NCBI RefSeq assembly: GCF_002934545.1
Contig: NZ_PTJA01000006.1
Span: 124,001-188,000, forward strand
Length of the DNA stretch: 64,000 bases
Direction: 5' to 3'
Source of the DNA: Lacrimispora xylanisolvens
GTDB lineage: Bacteria; Bacillota; Clostridia; Lachnospirales; Lachnospiraceae
Shown: piece after piece, positions 32,772-41,875 of the stretch
How positions within the stretch are numbered: position 1 is the stretch's first letter
How the letters are laid out: each line of letters opens with the position of its first letter
The notes under the pieces: model-generated
What the model was told of the DNA's origin: nothing
Database searches by the model: none
Seen by the model: the letters and a program-made list of their open reading frames with translations, nothing else
Program-made: the position numbers and the translations under genes

Positions 32772-34424
32772 TTACTTCCCGGCAAATACTCCGTCATAAT
32801 AATCTGTTCGCTCTTTGATAATCTGGTCGTATCCTGCTTTCTTTAGTTTATCTTTAAACTCCTGTAATGTGGCATCAAATTTGTCAGGCTGGCAGGTAAC
32901 TAATTTTACGAAATATTCTTCCCTGATCACACTGATCTCCGTATTTTTCTCTGTAGCGGTTGGTGCAGTAAAGGTTGGATCGTGCCTTATTGTTCCAACA
33001 GAAGCATTTTTAAAATTGTCCAGCACATAGTTTTCATATCCGGGACATTCCTTAGAGGTGGCCAGTGCGAATTCGTCGGCAGTCTTATAATAGCCCTGGT
33101 TACCAATTATAAACAGATCATGTCTGGTCCAGTCTTTGTCCTTTGTATTATAACTCGCATCAAGAACACAGGGAACCCCTGCATCATCATATTTGAAATG
33201 TTCTCCTTCAAATCCGTGGAAAATTGTAAATCCGCCTTCCTTGGTAGCAAGCCAATCCAGATAAGTTACGGCTGCTTCCACATTCTTTGCTGATTTCGGA
33301 ACAAAGAGATAGGCACCGTTAATGGGATAATTCTTATTATAGATTTCCCCGTCATTATCATTTTTAATGGGAGGAATGCTAATGACATCCGCCTTGGGAT
33401 CCGTTGACTGAAGCACCTTTAATAAGCTTCCACGGAGACTGTCTACATTATAGTTTACATTGGATTCAAAACAGCCTACTTTTCCATTTACAAAGTCTTC
33501 TTTTAAGGCATTTTCCGTAGTATCCACATAATATTCCGGATCGATCAGCCCTTCATTATACAATTGGTTCATCCATTTGAAATACTCTCCAAAGCCCGGA
33601 TCCATATAAATTAAGCTGGTTGCAGAGTCTGCTTCGATTGCATAAGCTTTCTCATCCTTTACGTTTTTTAAAAATGAGGTAGCCATTACCCCCGCAATAT
33701 CGCTGGCTTTGGTACATACCCAAAAGCTTGCCGCAAAGGAATCGGGCTTATATTTTTTGAATTCCTGCAGAACGTGGTACATCTCCTCTTTCGTTGTGGG
33801 AGCCTGTAACCCCAGCTCATCCAGCCAGTCTTTACGGATAAAGAGATTTGTTGAGGCTGTAGTGGAACGTCTTGCCGGAATGGCCCACAGCTCTCCCTGC
33901 TGATTCCGTCCCAGATCCATACAGTCCTTACCAATATATTCTTTTAAGTTTTTTGCCTGATCTTCTCCATCCACATAGGGTGACAGGTCATAGGTTCCTC
34001 CATCTTTATAAAATCCTTCCACAATAGAGGATGTATAGCAGATCATAATATCCGGACCAGTGCCGGATGCCATCATAAGCTGGGCTTTATTCACTTCATC
34101 CGCTCTTGGAACAGCCACAAATTTAACGGTAATTCCTACTTTGTTCATTTCCTGATTGATGTATTTTGTCCATCTGTTGTCAATTACTGTACTCCCCTCC
34201 GGTGCATTGCTTCTGTCAAACACTTCAACCGTTATGGTCACATCATCAAATTTTTTAGATCCGTAGGTGGTTTTAAATTCCTCTTTTCCTCCTGCTGCAT
34301 CCGATACTGCGGTACCCTTTGTGTCTGCATTTTTAGAAACCTCTCCCGTACTTTGGCAGCCAATCAGACTGACTGCCATTGCAAAAACCAATCCCCCTGC
34401 CAGAAAACGCCTTACCTTTTTCAT
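32772..34424 (-). CDS. Extracellular solute-binding lipoprotein (LplA/YtcQ type)
   Basis: The roughly 550-residue protein has a lipoprotein signal peptide with lipobox SLIGC (Cys at residue 23) and a long family 1 sugar-binding fold. Its length and pattern match the LplA/YtcQ subgroup, which works with LplB/LplC-type permeases. The ATG at 34424 has GGAGGAAGG upstream; a longer frame starts without support. Relatives in Bacillus are linked to plant cell-wall oligosaccharides such as pectin fragments. That is a hint, not evidence of substrate. It follows the two permease genes. Confidence 0.92.
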   Translation of the reverse strand: MKKVRRFLAGGLVFAMAVSLIGCQSTGEVSKNADTKGTAVSDAAGGKEEFKTTYGSKKFDDVTITVEVFDRSNAPEGSTVIDNRWTKYINQEMNKVGITVKFVAVPRADEVNKAQLMMASGTGPDIMICYTSSIVEGFYKDGGTYDLSPYVDGEDQAKNLKEYIGKDCMDLGRNQQGELWAIPARRSTTASTNLFIRKDWLDELGLQAPTTKEEMYHVLQEFKKYKPDSFAASFWVCTKASDIAGVMATSFLKNVKDEKAYAIEADSATSLIYMDPGFGEYFKWMNQLYNEGLIDPEYYVDTTENALKEDFVNGKVGCFESNVNYNVDSLRGSLLKVLQSTDPKADVISIPPIKNDNDGEIYNKNYPINGAYLFVPKSAKNVEAAVTYLDWLATKEGGFTIFHGFEGEHFKYDDAGVPCVLDASYNTKDKDWTRHDLFIIGNQGYYKTADEFALATSKECPGYENYVLDNFKNASVGTIRHDPTFTAPTATEKNTEISVIREEYFVKLVTCQPDKFDATLQEFKDKLKKAGYDQIIKERTDYYDGVFAGK

Positions 34425-34472
34425 ATACCTTCCTCCAATCATATAATTTAGTGTATTAAAATCCCGGACTTG

Positions 34473-35354
34473 TCAGCCTTTCACAGAGCCCAGCATAACA
34501 CCCTTTACAAAATATTTCTGAAGCCATGGATAGACAGCCAGTATGGGAACTGTTCCAACTACGATGCATGCCATCTTTAACGATTCTGCCATTACCTGCT
34601 GCGCCAGTCCCTCGTTTCCTGCCGCCCCCAGCTCTCCGGCAAAAAGAAGACTTCTCAACCGAAGCTGGAGGGTATACTTTTCAGGGGACTGAATATAAAT
34701 AAGAGCATTAAAATAATCATTCCAGTAATAAACGGCATAGAAAAGTCCGATGGTAGCAATAATCGGCATGGACAGGGGAAGAACAATCTTAAAGAGAATC
34801 TGAACGTCCGTTGCTCCGTCAAGATAAGCAGCTTCTTCCAGACTTTTGGGGATTTCCCTGAAAAAAGTTCTCATTACAATGAAATTAAAAACATTAACAG
34901 CTGAGGGAATGTAAAGTGACGTAAGCTGGTCATACATTCCCAGATTTTTTATAACCAGAAAGGTTGGAATAATACCTCCGTTAAAATACATGGTAAACAG
35001 GATCATTCCGGATATCCATCTCCGTCCCTTTAATTTATCCTTTGAAAGTGCATAGGCCGCAAATACAGTAAGTATCAGACCAATAGCAGTCCCCAGCATT
35101 GTTACCACCATGGTTACTCTCATTGCTGTCCAGATCTGTCCTCTATGTACAATCTCCTTATATGCATCCAGCTGCATTTCAATTGGAAAAAAAGTAACGG
35201 TTCCGGATAAAACTGCCCGGTTGCTGCTAAAAGAATAAGCAACTACATTTAAAAATGGATAAAAGCATATTACAACCAGGATCGTCAGCAACAAATAGTT
35301 TATCACTGTTCCCCAATTAATTGCTTTCTTTTTACTGACACGTATCTTGTTCAT
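34473..35354 (-). CDS. Carbohydrate ABC transporter permease (LplC/YtcP type)
   Basis: A 293-residue six-helix permease with EAA loop SLEEAAYLDGATDVQILFK and the conserved C-terminus WLQKYFVKGVMLGSVKG. It matches the LplC/YtcP subgroup of CUT1 permeases. The ATG at 35354 has GAGGGGG upstream, and the gene follows its partner permease by 15 bases. The importer lacks its own ATPase gene, like the other CUT1 system in this window. Confidence 0.92.
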   Translation of the reverse strand: MNKIRVSKKKAINWGTVINYLLLTILVVICFYPFLNVVAYSFSSNRAVLSGTVTFFPIEMQLDAYKEIVHRGQIWTAMRVTMVVTMLGTAIGLILTVFAAYALSKDKLKGRRWISGMILFTMYFNGGIIPTFLVIKNLGMYDQLTSLYIPSAVNVFNFIVMRTFFREIPKSLEEAAYLDGATDVQILFKIVLPLSMPIIATIGLFYAVYYWNDYFNALIYIQSPEKYTLQLRLRSLLFAGELGAAGNEGLAQQVMAESLKMACIVVGTVPILAVYPWLQKYFVKGVMLGSVKG

Positions 35355-35369
35355 AATATATCCCCCTCT

Positions 35370-36326
35370 CTATAAAATTCCCTCTTCTCCAATCAGTTTG
35401 GCAATACGATCTGCAAGAATCAGTATGAAAATATTAACGGCTGACTGAAACAGACCGATTACTGTAGATAAACTGTACTCTGCCTTTACAATACCCAGAC
35501 GATAAATATAGGTACTGATTACTTCTGACACATTGATAACCTTGGTGTTGCCAAGAAGCAAAGGAGCGTCCAGACCGATACTCATCATTTTGCTGATAGA
35601 CAGAATCAGCATAACAATAACCACTGACCGGATCATAGGAAGGGTGATATAGAGGATACGCTGAACTTTGCCTGCGCCGTCTATGTAGGCTGCCTCATAC
35701 AGGGATTCATCAATACCGGTTATAGCCGCCAGATAAATAATTGTTCCCCAGCCAATTTCCTTCCACACATTGCATATAACATAAGTAAAAATCCACCATC
35801 CGCTGCTGTTTAAGAAAGGAATTGCATTGAATCCCAGATGCTTCATCATCTGATTTACGCTTCCATCGGTCTGGGCAAAAAGATTGGTTGCAATGCCTGC
35901 CACTACCACCCATGACATAAAGTGAGGCAGATAAAGAAATGACTGGGATACGCGCCGGAACAAGGGAAACCTAACTTCATTCAGCATTAATGCAACCAGT
36001 ATGGTTAATGGAAAATTCACAGCCAGTGTAGACAGATTAAGTATTAAGGTGTTTTTAATGGACAGCCAGAACAAATCTGTCTGGAAAACCTGCTTAAAGT
36101 TAAGTAAACCAACCCATTTACTCCCGGTAATTCCCTTAAAAACATTATAATCTTTAAAGGCAATGATAAGGCCGTACATAGGCACATATTTAAATACAAT
36201 ATAATAGGTAATGACCGGTACCAGCATCAAATACAGCCATTTATCTCTCCAGATATAAAACCAGATATTTTTACTGTCTGAATGCATGGATTGGTATCCA
36301 ACCTGACGTTGTTTTGCCCACTTCAT
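35370..36326 (-). CDS. Carbohydrate ABC transporter permease (LplB/YteP type)
   Basis: This CUT1 permease of about 318 residues has the characteristic segments YLMLVPVITYYIVFKYVPMYG near the N-terminus and EAA loop SLYEAAYIDGAGKVQRILY. The frame extends further upstream, but AAGGGAG lies nine bases before the ATG at 36326; an ATG at 36332 is also possible with tighter spacing. It is the first gene of the second importer operon, divergent from a membrane-bound AraC sensor that probably regulates it. Confidence 0.9.
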   Translation of the reverse strand: MKWAKQRQVGYQSMHSDSKNIWFYIWRDKWLYLMLVPVITYYIVFKYVPMYGLIIAFKDYNVFKGITGSKWVGLLNFKQVFQTDLFWLSIKNTLILNLSTLAVNFPLTILVALMLNEVRFPLFRRVSQSFLYLPHFMSWVVVAGIATNLFAQTDGSVNQMMKHLGFNAIPFLNSSGWWIFTYVICNVWKEIGWGTIIYLAAITGIDESLYEAAYIDGAGKVQRILYITLPMIRSVVIVMLILSISKMMSIGLDAPLLLGNTKVINVSEVISTYIYRLGIVKAEYSLSTVIGLFQSAVNIFILILADRIAKLIGEEGIL

Positions 36327-36470
36327 TTTCATATTCTCCCTTCGCGCTTTCATATACTTAAATTTACCGGACCCCCTCCCCGTATACAACAGTAGATTTC
36401 TATTTAGGAGTATGAATAACTATCATGGAGGATCAAAATCTATTATTTCCGTGTAGAATTATGGTATCAC

Positions 36471-36500
36471 TTGAAAACAAACTTTATCCTGTGCTATAGT
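36471..36500 (+). promoter_or_regulatory. Probable promoter of the membrane AraC sensor gene
   Basis: TTGAAA at 36471-36476 and TATAGT at 36495-36500 are separated by 18 bases, each one mismatch from consensus. The ATG of the sensor gene is at 36562, preceded by TAGGAGG. Confidence 0.55.
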
Positions 36501-36561
36501 TAAAGTTAGCCTAAGAGCAAGGATCCGCCGTATTGAGAATATTTCAGTGTAGGAGGCTTTT

Positions 36562-38847
36562 ATGAATCTATTTTCCAATAAGAACTGGGTAAGCAGAAAG
36601 AAAAGAGGATTCCGCAGATATTTGTACCGAATCCTTCTTTCTAACATCCTCCTTATTTTAATTCCCATCAGTGTCCTGGGCTTCTTCTGGTACCACATGA
36701 TGTCACAACAGGCAAAACAGAAATTCTATCAGCAGAAATCCATTGATATAAATGAAATTGCTTCTGGGATCAATCAGCGAATTAAAAGCATAAAGATGGA
36801 AACAGCTACGGAAATCGGAGAAAAGAGATACAGTACCTACACCTATTCAAACGATTACAATACAGATTTATCCATGATTTCAAAGAGGCTGTCCGCCATG
36901 ACACAGAAATATTACTTAATTGATTCGGTATATTTTTACGACAAGACAACCGGCAAAATCTATAATTCAAAAACCGGAAGGTATCTTTTCTCGGAATTTT
37001 ACGATACCAAATGGTTAAATGATATAAACGACAATATCTACAGCATACAGCAGCTGCCTCCCCGCCTGATCTTTGATGATGAATCATTGTTTGACAAGTA
37101 CAGCTTTTTATACAATAAGCGGAATAATCTTGTCCTTTCTCTCGTTTTAAAGGGCAGACCGGATTTCTATCTGGTAACTAACATCAGTATTAAGAGCTTA
37201 TACAATGAGATTGTTGATTCCTACCATCTGAATGATAATCATATGGAGTTTTTTATTCTGGACAGAGATGGCAGGCTTATAGAGGGAGACAGCCGGTATG
37301 CAGAATGGAAACAACTGATCCGTCAGCCTGCCAGAGAGCTGGATAATGGAGTGACTTATATCGTCTGCAATAATCGTATATATTTTATGAAACCCGTTAA
37401 CTTTGACGCTTTATCAGTTACTTCTTATCCCCTCAGCGATTCTTATCAGGAAGCTGTTTATCTGGGAAAGTACATACTTCTGATTTGTATCGGACTAATC
37501 CTATTTTCCCTGATCATCTCATTCTATATGGCAAAACGATTATACAGGCCGATTAATATTCTATATTCAGATGTTGCAAAAGGTACCAGGAATTCTCCAC
37601 AGGAACACGTAACAGATGAAATCGATATGCTGAAACAGGTATTTTCAGAGATGAACACGTTTAATTACAATGCCAGATTAAAGTTAAAACGATTTGATGA
37701 AATAAGTAAGGCGTTTAACTTCAGAAGTTTTCTGGAAAACTGGAAGTATACAGCTGATTTCACCAATGACCATCCCTATCTGTTTGATAAAAGCGGAAAC
37801 TGCCACTGCGAAATGCTGTTGGTGAAATTCGATATCGCCGATATGAAATTGTCACCTGATGATGAGTTGTTATTCCGTCTGAACCTGCAGGAAGTACTGC
37901 GAAGCTATCTCCAGTCTTCCATGAAAGGAGTTTTAGCCAAAACCGAGGAAGAGACTCTGGTCTTGCTCTACCAGGGTAATGAAGTGGAGAGTCTTGAGCA
38001 GACAAGAACAGTTCTGGCTGATACGGTAATTAAGTTGACAAACCAGAACGCATATTTCGGGATCAGTCAGCCCATATATCATGCGGAAGAAATTTTAGAA
38101 GAGTACCCCAAATGTCTTGAAACAGTCAAAAACTCATATTTTTTTAATTGGAAAAATGAACTCACCACATTTAAAAAAATCGAGAAAAGTCTGGACTCTG
38201 ATGAAGTATATATGATGTTATTAAATATTAATACATCGTTTATCCGTAGCATTGTCTCTCAAAACGAACAGGAAACAGAACGACTGCTTCTGGAATTGGA
38301 GGATAAACTTGGGGATATCAGGAATGTCTCCCAGGTCAGGGATGTATTTAACCGGATACTGGTGGAACTGGATCACGAATTTCATTTCACCAGGCTGATG
38401 GATACCAACCTTTTAGATGCTTTATATGAGTATAAAACATTAGCGGATATGATTCATTCCAGCAGAAAGCTTCTCATGAATATCAGCGTTCATTATAAAA
38501 GCAATGATGCAAAAGAAACCAATTACTGTGATATGGCAAAGCAATATCTAAATGAGCACTATATGAATGACATGAATATCACTGATACAGCTGACTATCT
38601 GAATATCAGCTATTCTTATCTCAGTAAAATTTTCCGGGCAAAAACCGGAACGACCTTAACCGATTACTTAAATAACATACGAATTGAAAAAAGCAAGGAA
38701 TACCTTACTGATACGCTTCTTACGTTAACTGAAATATCAGAACTGGTAGGATATAATAACGTTCAAAGCTACCAACGTTTTTTCAAAAAGTATGTAACCA
38801 TGACTCCGGGAGAATACAGAAAGCTTCAGGCTTCCAGATTGCTTTAG
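36562..38847 (+). CDS. Membrane-anchored AraC-type regulator (YtdP/YesS-like)
   Basis: The 761-residue protein has a first membrane helix near residues 25-47 (ILLSNILLILIPISVLGFFW), a Cache-like extracytoplasmic sensor of about 250 residues, a second membrane helix near 300-322, a long cytoplasmic linker, and two AraC helix-turn-helix motifs at the C-terminus (YSYLSKIFRAKTGTTLTDY; FFKKYVTMTPGEYRKL). This joins transmembrane sensing directly to DNA binding with no kinase or receiver domain, as in YtdP and YesS of Bacillus. It is divergent from the LplBC/YtcQ-type importer operon, its likely target. Confidence 0.92.
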   Translation: MNLFSNKNWVSRKKRGFRRYLYRILLSNILLILIPISVLGFFWYHMMSQQAKQKFYQQKSIDINEIASGINQRIKSIKMETATEIGEKRYSTYTYSNDYNTDLSMISKRLSAMTQKYYLIDSVYFYDKTTGKIYNSKTGRYLFSEFYDTKWLNDINDNIYSIQQLPPRLIFDDESLFDKYSFLYNKRNNLVLSLVLKGRPDFYLVTNISIKSLYNEIVDSYHLNDNHMEFFILDRDGRLIEGDSRYAEWKQLIRQPARELDNGVTYIVCNNRIYFMKPVNFDALSVTSYPLSDSYQEAVYLGKYILLICIGLILFSLIISFYMAKRLYRPINILYSDVAKGTRNSPQEHVTDEIDMLKQVFSEMNTFNYNARLKLKRFDEISKAFNFRSFLENWKYTADFTNDHPYLFDKSGNCHCEMLLVKFDIADMKLSPDDELLFRLNLQEVLRSYLQSSMKGVLAKTEEETLVLLYQGNEVESLEQTRTVLADTVIKLTNQNAYFGISQPIYHAEEILEEYPKCLETVKNSYFFNWKNELTTFKKIEKSLDSDEVYMMLLNINTSFIRSIVSQNEQETERLLLELEDKLGDIRNVSQVRDVFNRILVELDHEFHFTRLMDTNLLDALYEYKTLADMIHSSRKLLMNISVHYKSNDAKETNYCDMAKQYLNEHYMNDMNITDTADYLNISYSYLSKIFRAKTGTTLTDYLNNIRIEKSKEYLTDTLLTLTEISELVGYNNVQSYQRFFKKYVTMTPGEYRKLQASRLL

Positions 38848-38872
38848 CAGATGTCGCTCCCCTAAATTGTCG

Positions 38873-39802
38873 TCAGTGACCTGGCACTGGCCATGAAAGA
38901 GTTTTAATAAAATTATCAACTATATTACAAACTTCTTCCGTCCAGAATTCTGCTCCTCCATGATCTGCCCCTTCCAGTAAATACAACCTGACATTTTTAC
39001 CGCAAGCCTTTAATTTCTTATAAAGACTGACACTTTGGGATACGTTGACAGTACGATCCTTTGTACCGTGAAATATGATAACCGGTGGTATATCAAGTTT
39101 ATGTGTGATATAACACTCTACCGTTGCTTTTTCCCGAAGCTCCGTTCTTTCTCTTAAATTACTGTGTCCCATAACCATTCCCTCAGGGCTGTCAGGAAGA
39201 TGATGATTTAAAGTTGAAGGGAACCCATCTTCCTCCAGCATACTGACAGCGCCATAATAATCCAGAATTCCTTTTACTTCCGCCGATACGCCTGGATAAA
39301 GGGTTGCATCCATTTCATCGCCTTCTTTTACAATTCCGCAGAACATAGCCACCTGACCACCGGAGGAGGAGCCGCCAACAAATATGTTGTCCTGATCTAT
39401 ATGATAATCGCCTGCATGGATACGAATATACCGAATTGCATTCCTGGCATCCTGAACCTGAGCCGGAAATGCCGCAATACCCGAATGCCTGTACTGAACA
39501 ACTGCGATCACATACCCTTTTGCCGCAAGTTTTCCAAGTAAGGTACATGATCCATATACATCCTGTTCCATCCACGCAGACCCCTGCACATATACAATAC
39601 AGGGATATACTTTATCAGGATCATTTCTGGTAAATGGATTCAGAATTTGAAGATGTAATGAAATGCCATTCACTTCTGCGTATTTTACATCATGATGATA
39701 AGATACTCCCACCTCATTCCCTGATGTTGTTAACCGCACAGCATCTTCTATTTCCTCAGTAAAATCAGGGAATTCATCATAAGTCCATGTCTTTACTTCC
39801 AT
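38873..39802 (-). CDS. Alpha/beta-hydrolase, carbohydrate-esterase-like
   Basis: This hydrolase of about 309 residues has the nucleophile elbow IFVGGSSSGGQVAMF, an oxyanion segment YVQGSAWMEQDVYG, and the His-containing motif LLEGADHGGAEFW at the end; the acidic residue is in FHGTKDRTVN. It resembles the acetyl-esterase/BD-FAE-like hydrolases that deacylate hemicellulose or pectin fragments. It has no signal peptide, so it would act on imported saccharides. The ATG at 39802 has AAGGAGTG upstream. It converges with the membrane AraC sensor and probably belongs functionally to the second importer cluster. Confidence 0.85.
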   Translation of the reverse strand: MEVKTWTYDEFPDFTEEIEDAVRLTTSGNEVGVSYHHDVKYAEVNGISLHLQILNPFTRNDPDKVYPCIVYVQGSAWMEQDVYGSCTLLGKLAAKGYVIAVVQYRHSGIAAFPAQVQDARNAIRYIRIHAGDYHIDQDNIFVGGSSSGGQVAMFCGIVKEGDEMDATLYPGVSAEVKGILDYYGAVSMLEEDGFPSTLNHHLPDSPEGMVMGHSNLRERTELREKATVECYITHKLDIPPVIIFHGTKDRTVNVSQSVSLYKKLKACGKNVRLYLLEGADHGGAEFWTEEVCNIVDNFIKTLSWPVPGH

Positions 39803-39829
39803 TTTAAACACACTCCTTATCAATTAATT

Positions 39830-41110
39830 TTATTTGCTGCTTTGCCCGATATGTTCCAGCATTTCAAAAATCATTTTTTCCGCATGTTCCATTCCTAACG
39901 AGGTATCAATGCATAGCTGATAATTAGAGGCCATTCCCCAAATCTGATGCGTATAGTAGCGATAATGTTCTGCTCTCTGTCTATCATTCTGCTGTATCTT
40001 TTTTCTTGCCTCCTTCTCATTTAAGCCTTCTGTCTTCATAATTCTTTTTACACGAAATTCCATTGGAGCGAAAAGAAAAACCTTTAAGCATTCATCACGT
40101 TCCCCTAAGATATAATCGGCACACCGGCCTACAATTACACAATTGCTTTTCTGTGAAACTTCTTTTATTACATTTGTTTCCGCTTCAAAAATAGCATCCT
40201 CCGGTGCTGTATGCTCCTGAGAATAGACATACATTTGATTCATCATATCAAAAATAAAGCTGTTTGTCATTTTTTCTTCTCTTTGGGATATGTACCTGGG
40301 TGTATAACCGGTTGAGCCGGCGGCCATTTGAATGAAGTACTTATCATAAAAATCATAGGACAGCCTTTCTGCCAGTAATTTTCCAATATCGTGCCCACCA
40401 CTGCCATACTGCCTGCCAATTACAATACAAATTGCATTTTTCTTTTGTTTCTCCAGCTTGTCTTCAGCAGAACCAAATAATATCTGATTCAAAACGGTTA
40501 AATGTCTGCCTATAAACCTTGCTATAAATCCTACCAGAACTGCGGACACAATTGTGCCTTCCCCTACACCATAAAGGCGTTTCGTAAAGCAAAAGGATAC
40601 TATCCCTGCCGCCACTGTCATTGTTATGTCAAAGGCAACCTTTGTAATGCCAAATTCTGTTTTCCATCGAAATACAACAGCCCTGACGAAGGCTTCTCCC
40701 GGCAGCATAACAACATCAGCAAGAATTTCCAGATATACACCAATTCCAAGAATGAAACACCCTGCCAGAAGACATAAAATTTTAGCTATATACCCTCCCG
40801 GTTGAACAGATTTAAATGTGACCATACACAGATCAATAAAATACCCAAATACAATAGATACCGGAATCTGCAGCATCTGCTCCAGCTTAAAATTATTCTT
40901 TAATATCAGTAACTGCAGCAGAATCAAAAACAGGCTGAACAATATGGTGAAACTTCCCAGTGAAAATGGAAAATTCAGGCTTAACACATAAGGGATAGAT
41001 GAAATCGGGGATGTCCCCAGATTTGCTTTTGTAATCAGGCAGACCCCCAGCGAATTAATGAAAATTCCTACAATAAATATGACATAACGCTTAATTTTTT
41101 CCATCCTCAA
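39830..41110 (-). CDS. Membrane protein fused to a cytidylate-kinase-like domain
   Basis: Residues 1-210 contain five to six membrane helices of the YczE/YitT-like (DUF6198) kind, including ITKANLGTSPISSIPYVLSL. Residues 225-425 are a soluble cytidylate-kinase-like P-loop domain: phosphate loop GRQYGSGGHDIGKLLAERL near residue 232, CVIVGRCADYIL, and an arginine-rich lid (RVKRIMKTEGLNEKEARKK). The two parts are in one uninterrupted frame. The kinase domain resembles the family annotated as cytidylate kinase-like; its substrate is unknown. A TTG at 41110 is well spaced from AAAGGA, and the ATG two codons later is an alternative start. Confidence 0.83.
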   Translation of the reverse strand: MRMEKIKRYVIFIVGIFINSLGVCLITKANLGTSPISSIPYVLSLNFPFSLGSFTILFSLFLILLQLLILKNNFKLEQMLQIPVSIVFGYFIDLCMVTFKSVQPGGYIAKILCLLAGCFILGIGVYLEILADVVMLPGEAFVRAVVFRWKTEFGITKVAFDITMTVAAGIVSFCFTKRLYGVGEGTIVSAVLVGFIARFIGRHLTVLNQILFGSAEDKLEKQKKNAICIVIGRQYGSGGHDIGKLLAERLSYDFYDKYFIQMAAGSTGYTPRYISQREEKMTNSFIFDMMNQMYVYSQEHTAPEDAIFEAETNVIKEVSQKSNCVIVGRCADYILGERDECLKVFLFAPMEFRVKRIMKTEGLNEKEARKKIQQNDRQRAEHYRYYTHQIWGMASNYQLCIDTSLGMEHAEKMIFEMLEHIGQSSK

Positions 41111-41144
41111 TCATTTATCCTTTCAAAGTCTTATTACAAATAAA

Positions 41145-41197
41145 ACACTCCCTTTCAGTAAACAGGATTTTATCCTTGTCTGCCAAGATGGGAGTGT
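41145..41197 (-). terminator. Nested hairpin between padC and the kinase-fusion gene
   Basis: ACACTCCC (41145-41152) pairs with GGGAGTGT (41190-41197), and an inner ACAGGAT/ATCCTTGT stem lies in the loop. It follows the padC stop on the minus strand and is followed there by TTTTATTTG, so it can terminate padC transcription. Confidence 0.55.
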
Positions 41198-41212
41198 AAT
41201 ATGAACTATCGA

Positions 41213-41758
41213 TTATTTAATAGATTTTTTATGTTTATAATTTTCATCATAAAAACTTCCATTCCTGATGCTATCGGTCATTCCTTTATAAGGTGCTTCA
41301 TTAATAACATCATTATTGTCAATACCAGCATCTCCAATATAGGTAATTGTTGCAAATTCCGGAACAAGATATTTGGGGTAAGTGTCGTACTTCTCTCTTG
41401 CCTCCAGCATAGTGTCTATATGTTCATTCTGATAAGTAACTGTAATTTCCGGATGCTCATGCACCCATTTAGGGAAGAAAATCACACCATGCAGTTTTCT
41501 TTCGTTTGGCATAAAATCCAGCGCTACATCTGTACCAGTAGGCTCTGTCCAGGTAATCTTAAATACCCCATCTGTCAGTTTTACAATAGTTGCTTCCTGA
41601 TCAGTAACCCAACGTCCGGCTACCATTCCTCCATGAATTCTGTAATCCACCGTATGGTCATTCTTTGCATACCATTCATATTCCCAGCCATTATCGTAAG
41701 TATAAATAAAATGTGTTCCTATAAAATCTGATAAATCTTTAAAAATTTTTTCTGACAT
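41213..41758 (-). CDS. padC: Phenolic acid decarboxylase
   Basis: This enzyme decarboxylates ferulic, p-coumaric and caffeic acids to vinyl phenols, a detoxification step. The 181-residue protein matches the family over its whole length: [19 protein letters not shown] near the N-terminus, [14 protein letters not shown] with the catalytic arginine, and [19 protein letters not shown] with the catalytic glutamate. The ATG at 41758 has TGGAGGA upstream. It is divergent from padR with a perfect PadR-type operator between them. A feruloyl-esterase-like gene at the far right end of the window could release its substrate (inference). Confidence 0.96.
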   Translation of the reverse strand: MSEKIFKDLSDFIGTHFIYTYDNGWEYEWYAKNDHTVDYRIHGGMVAGRWVTDQEATIVKLTDGVFKITWTEPTGTDVALDFMPNERKLHGVIFFPKWVHEHPEITVTYQNEHIDTMLEAREKYDTYPKYLVPEFATITYIGDAGIDNNDVINEAPYKGMTDSIRNGSFYDENYKHKKSIK

Positions 41759-41791
41759 TCATTTTTCCTCCATTATTATGTCATTAAAAAC

Positions 41792-41807
41792 ATGTAATTA
41801 ATTACAT
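41792..41807. promoter_or_regulatory. PadR operator
   Basis: A perfect 16-base palindrome, ATGTAATTAATTACAT, lies between padC and padR. It matches the ATGT-N8-ACAT operator described for PadR of Bacillus subtilis exactly. It is 34 bases from padC and 69 bases from padR, so it can block padC and possibly padR. Confidence 0.88.
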
Positions 41808-41826
41808 ATTAAATTGTCAATATTTA

Positions 41827-41840
41827 TGCTATACTATAAT
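41827..41840 (+). promoter_or_regulatory. Probable -10 region of padR
   Basis: Two overlapping -10 candidates occur: an extended TGCTATACT at 41827-41835 and TATAAT at 41835-41840. A TTGTCA at 41814-41819 is 15 bases before the second. The padR ATG follows at 41876 after TGGAGGAG. Confidence 0.5.
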
Positions 41841-41875
41841 AAATAAAATGTCAACCAGATTTTTGGAGGAGTGAT

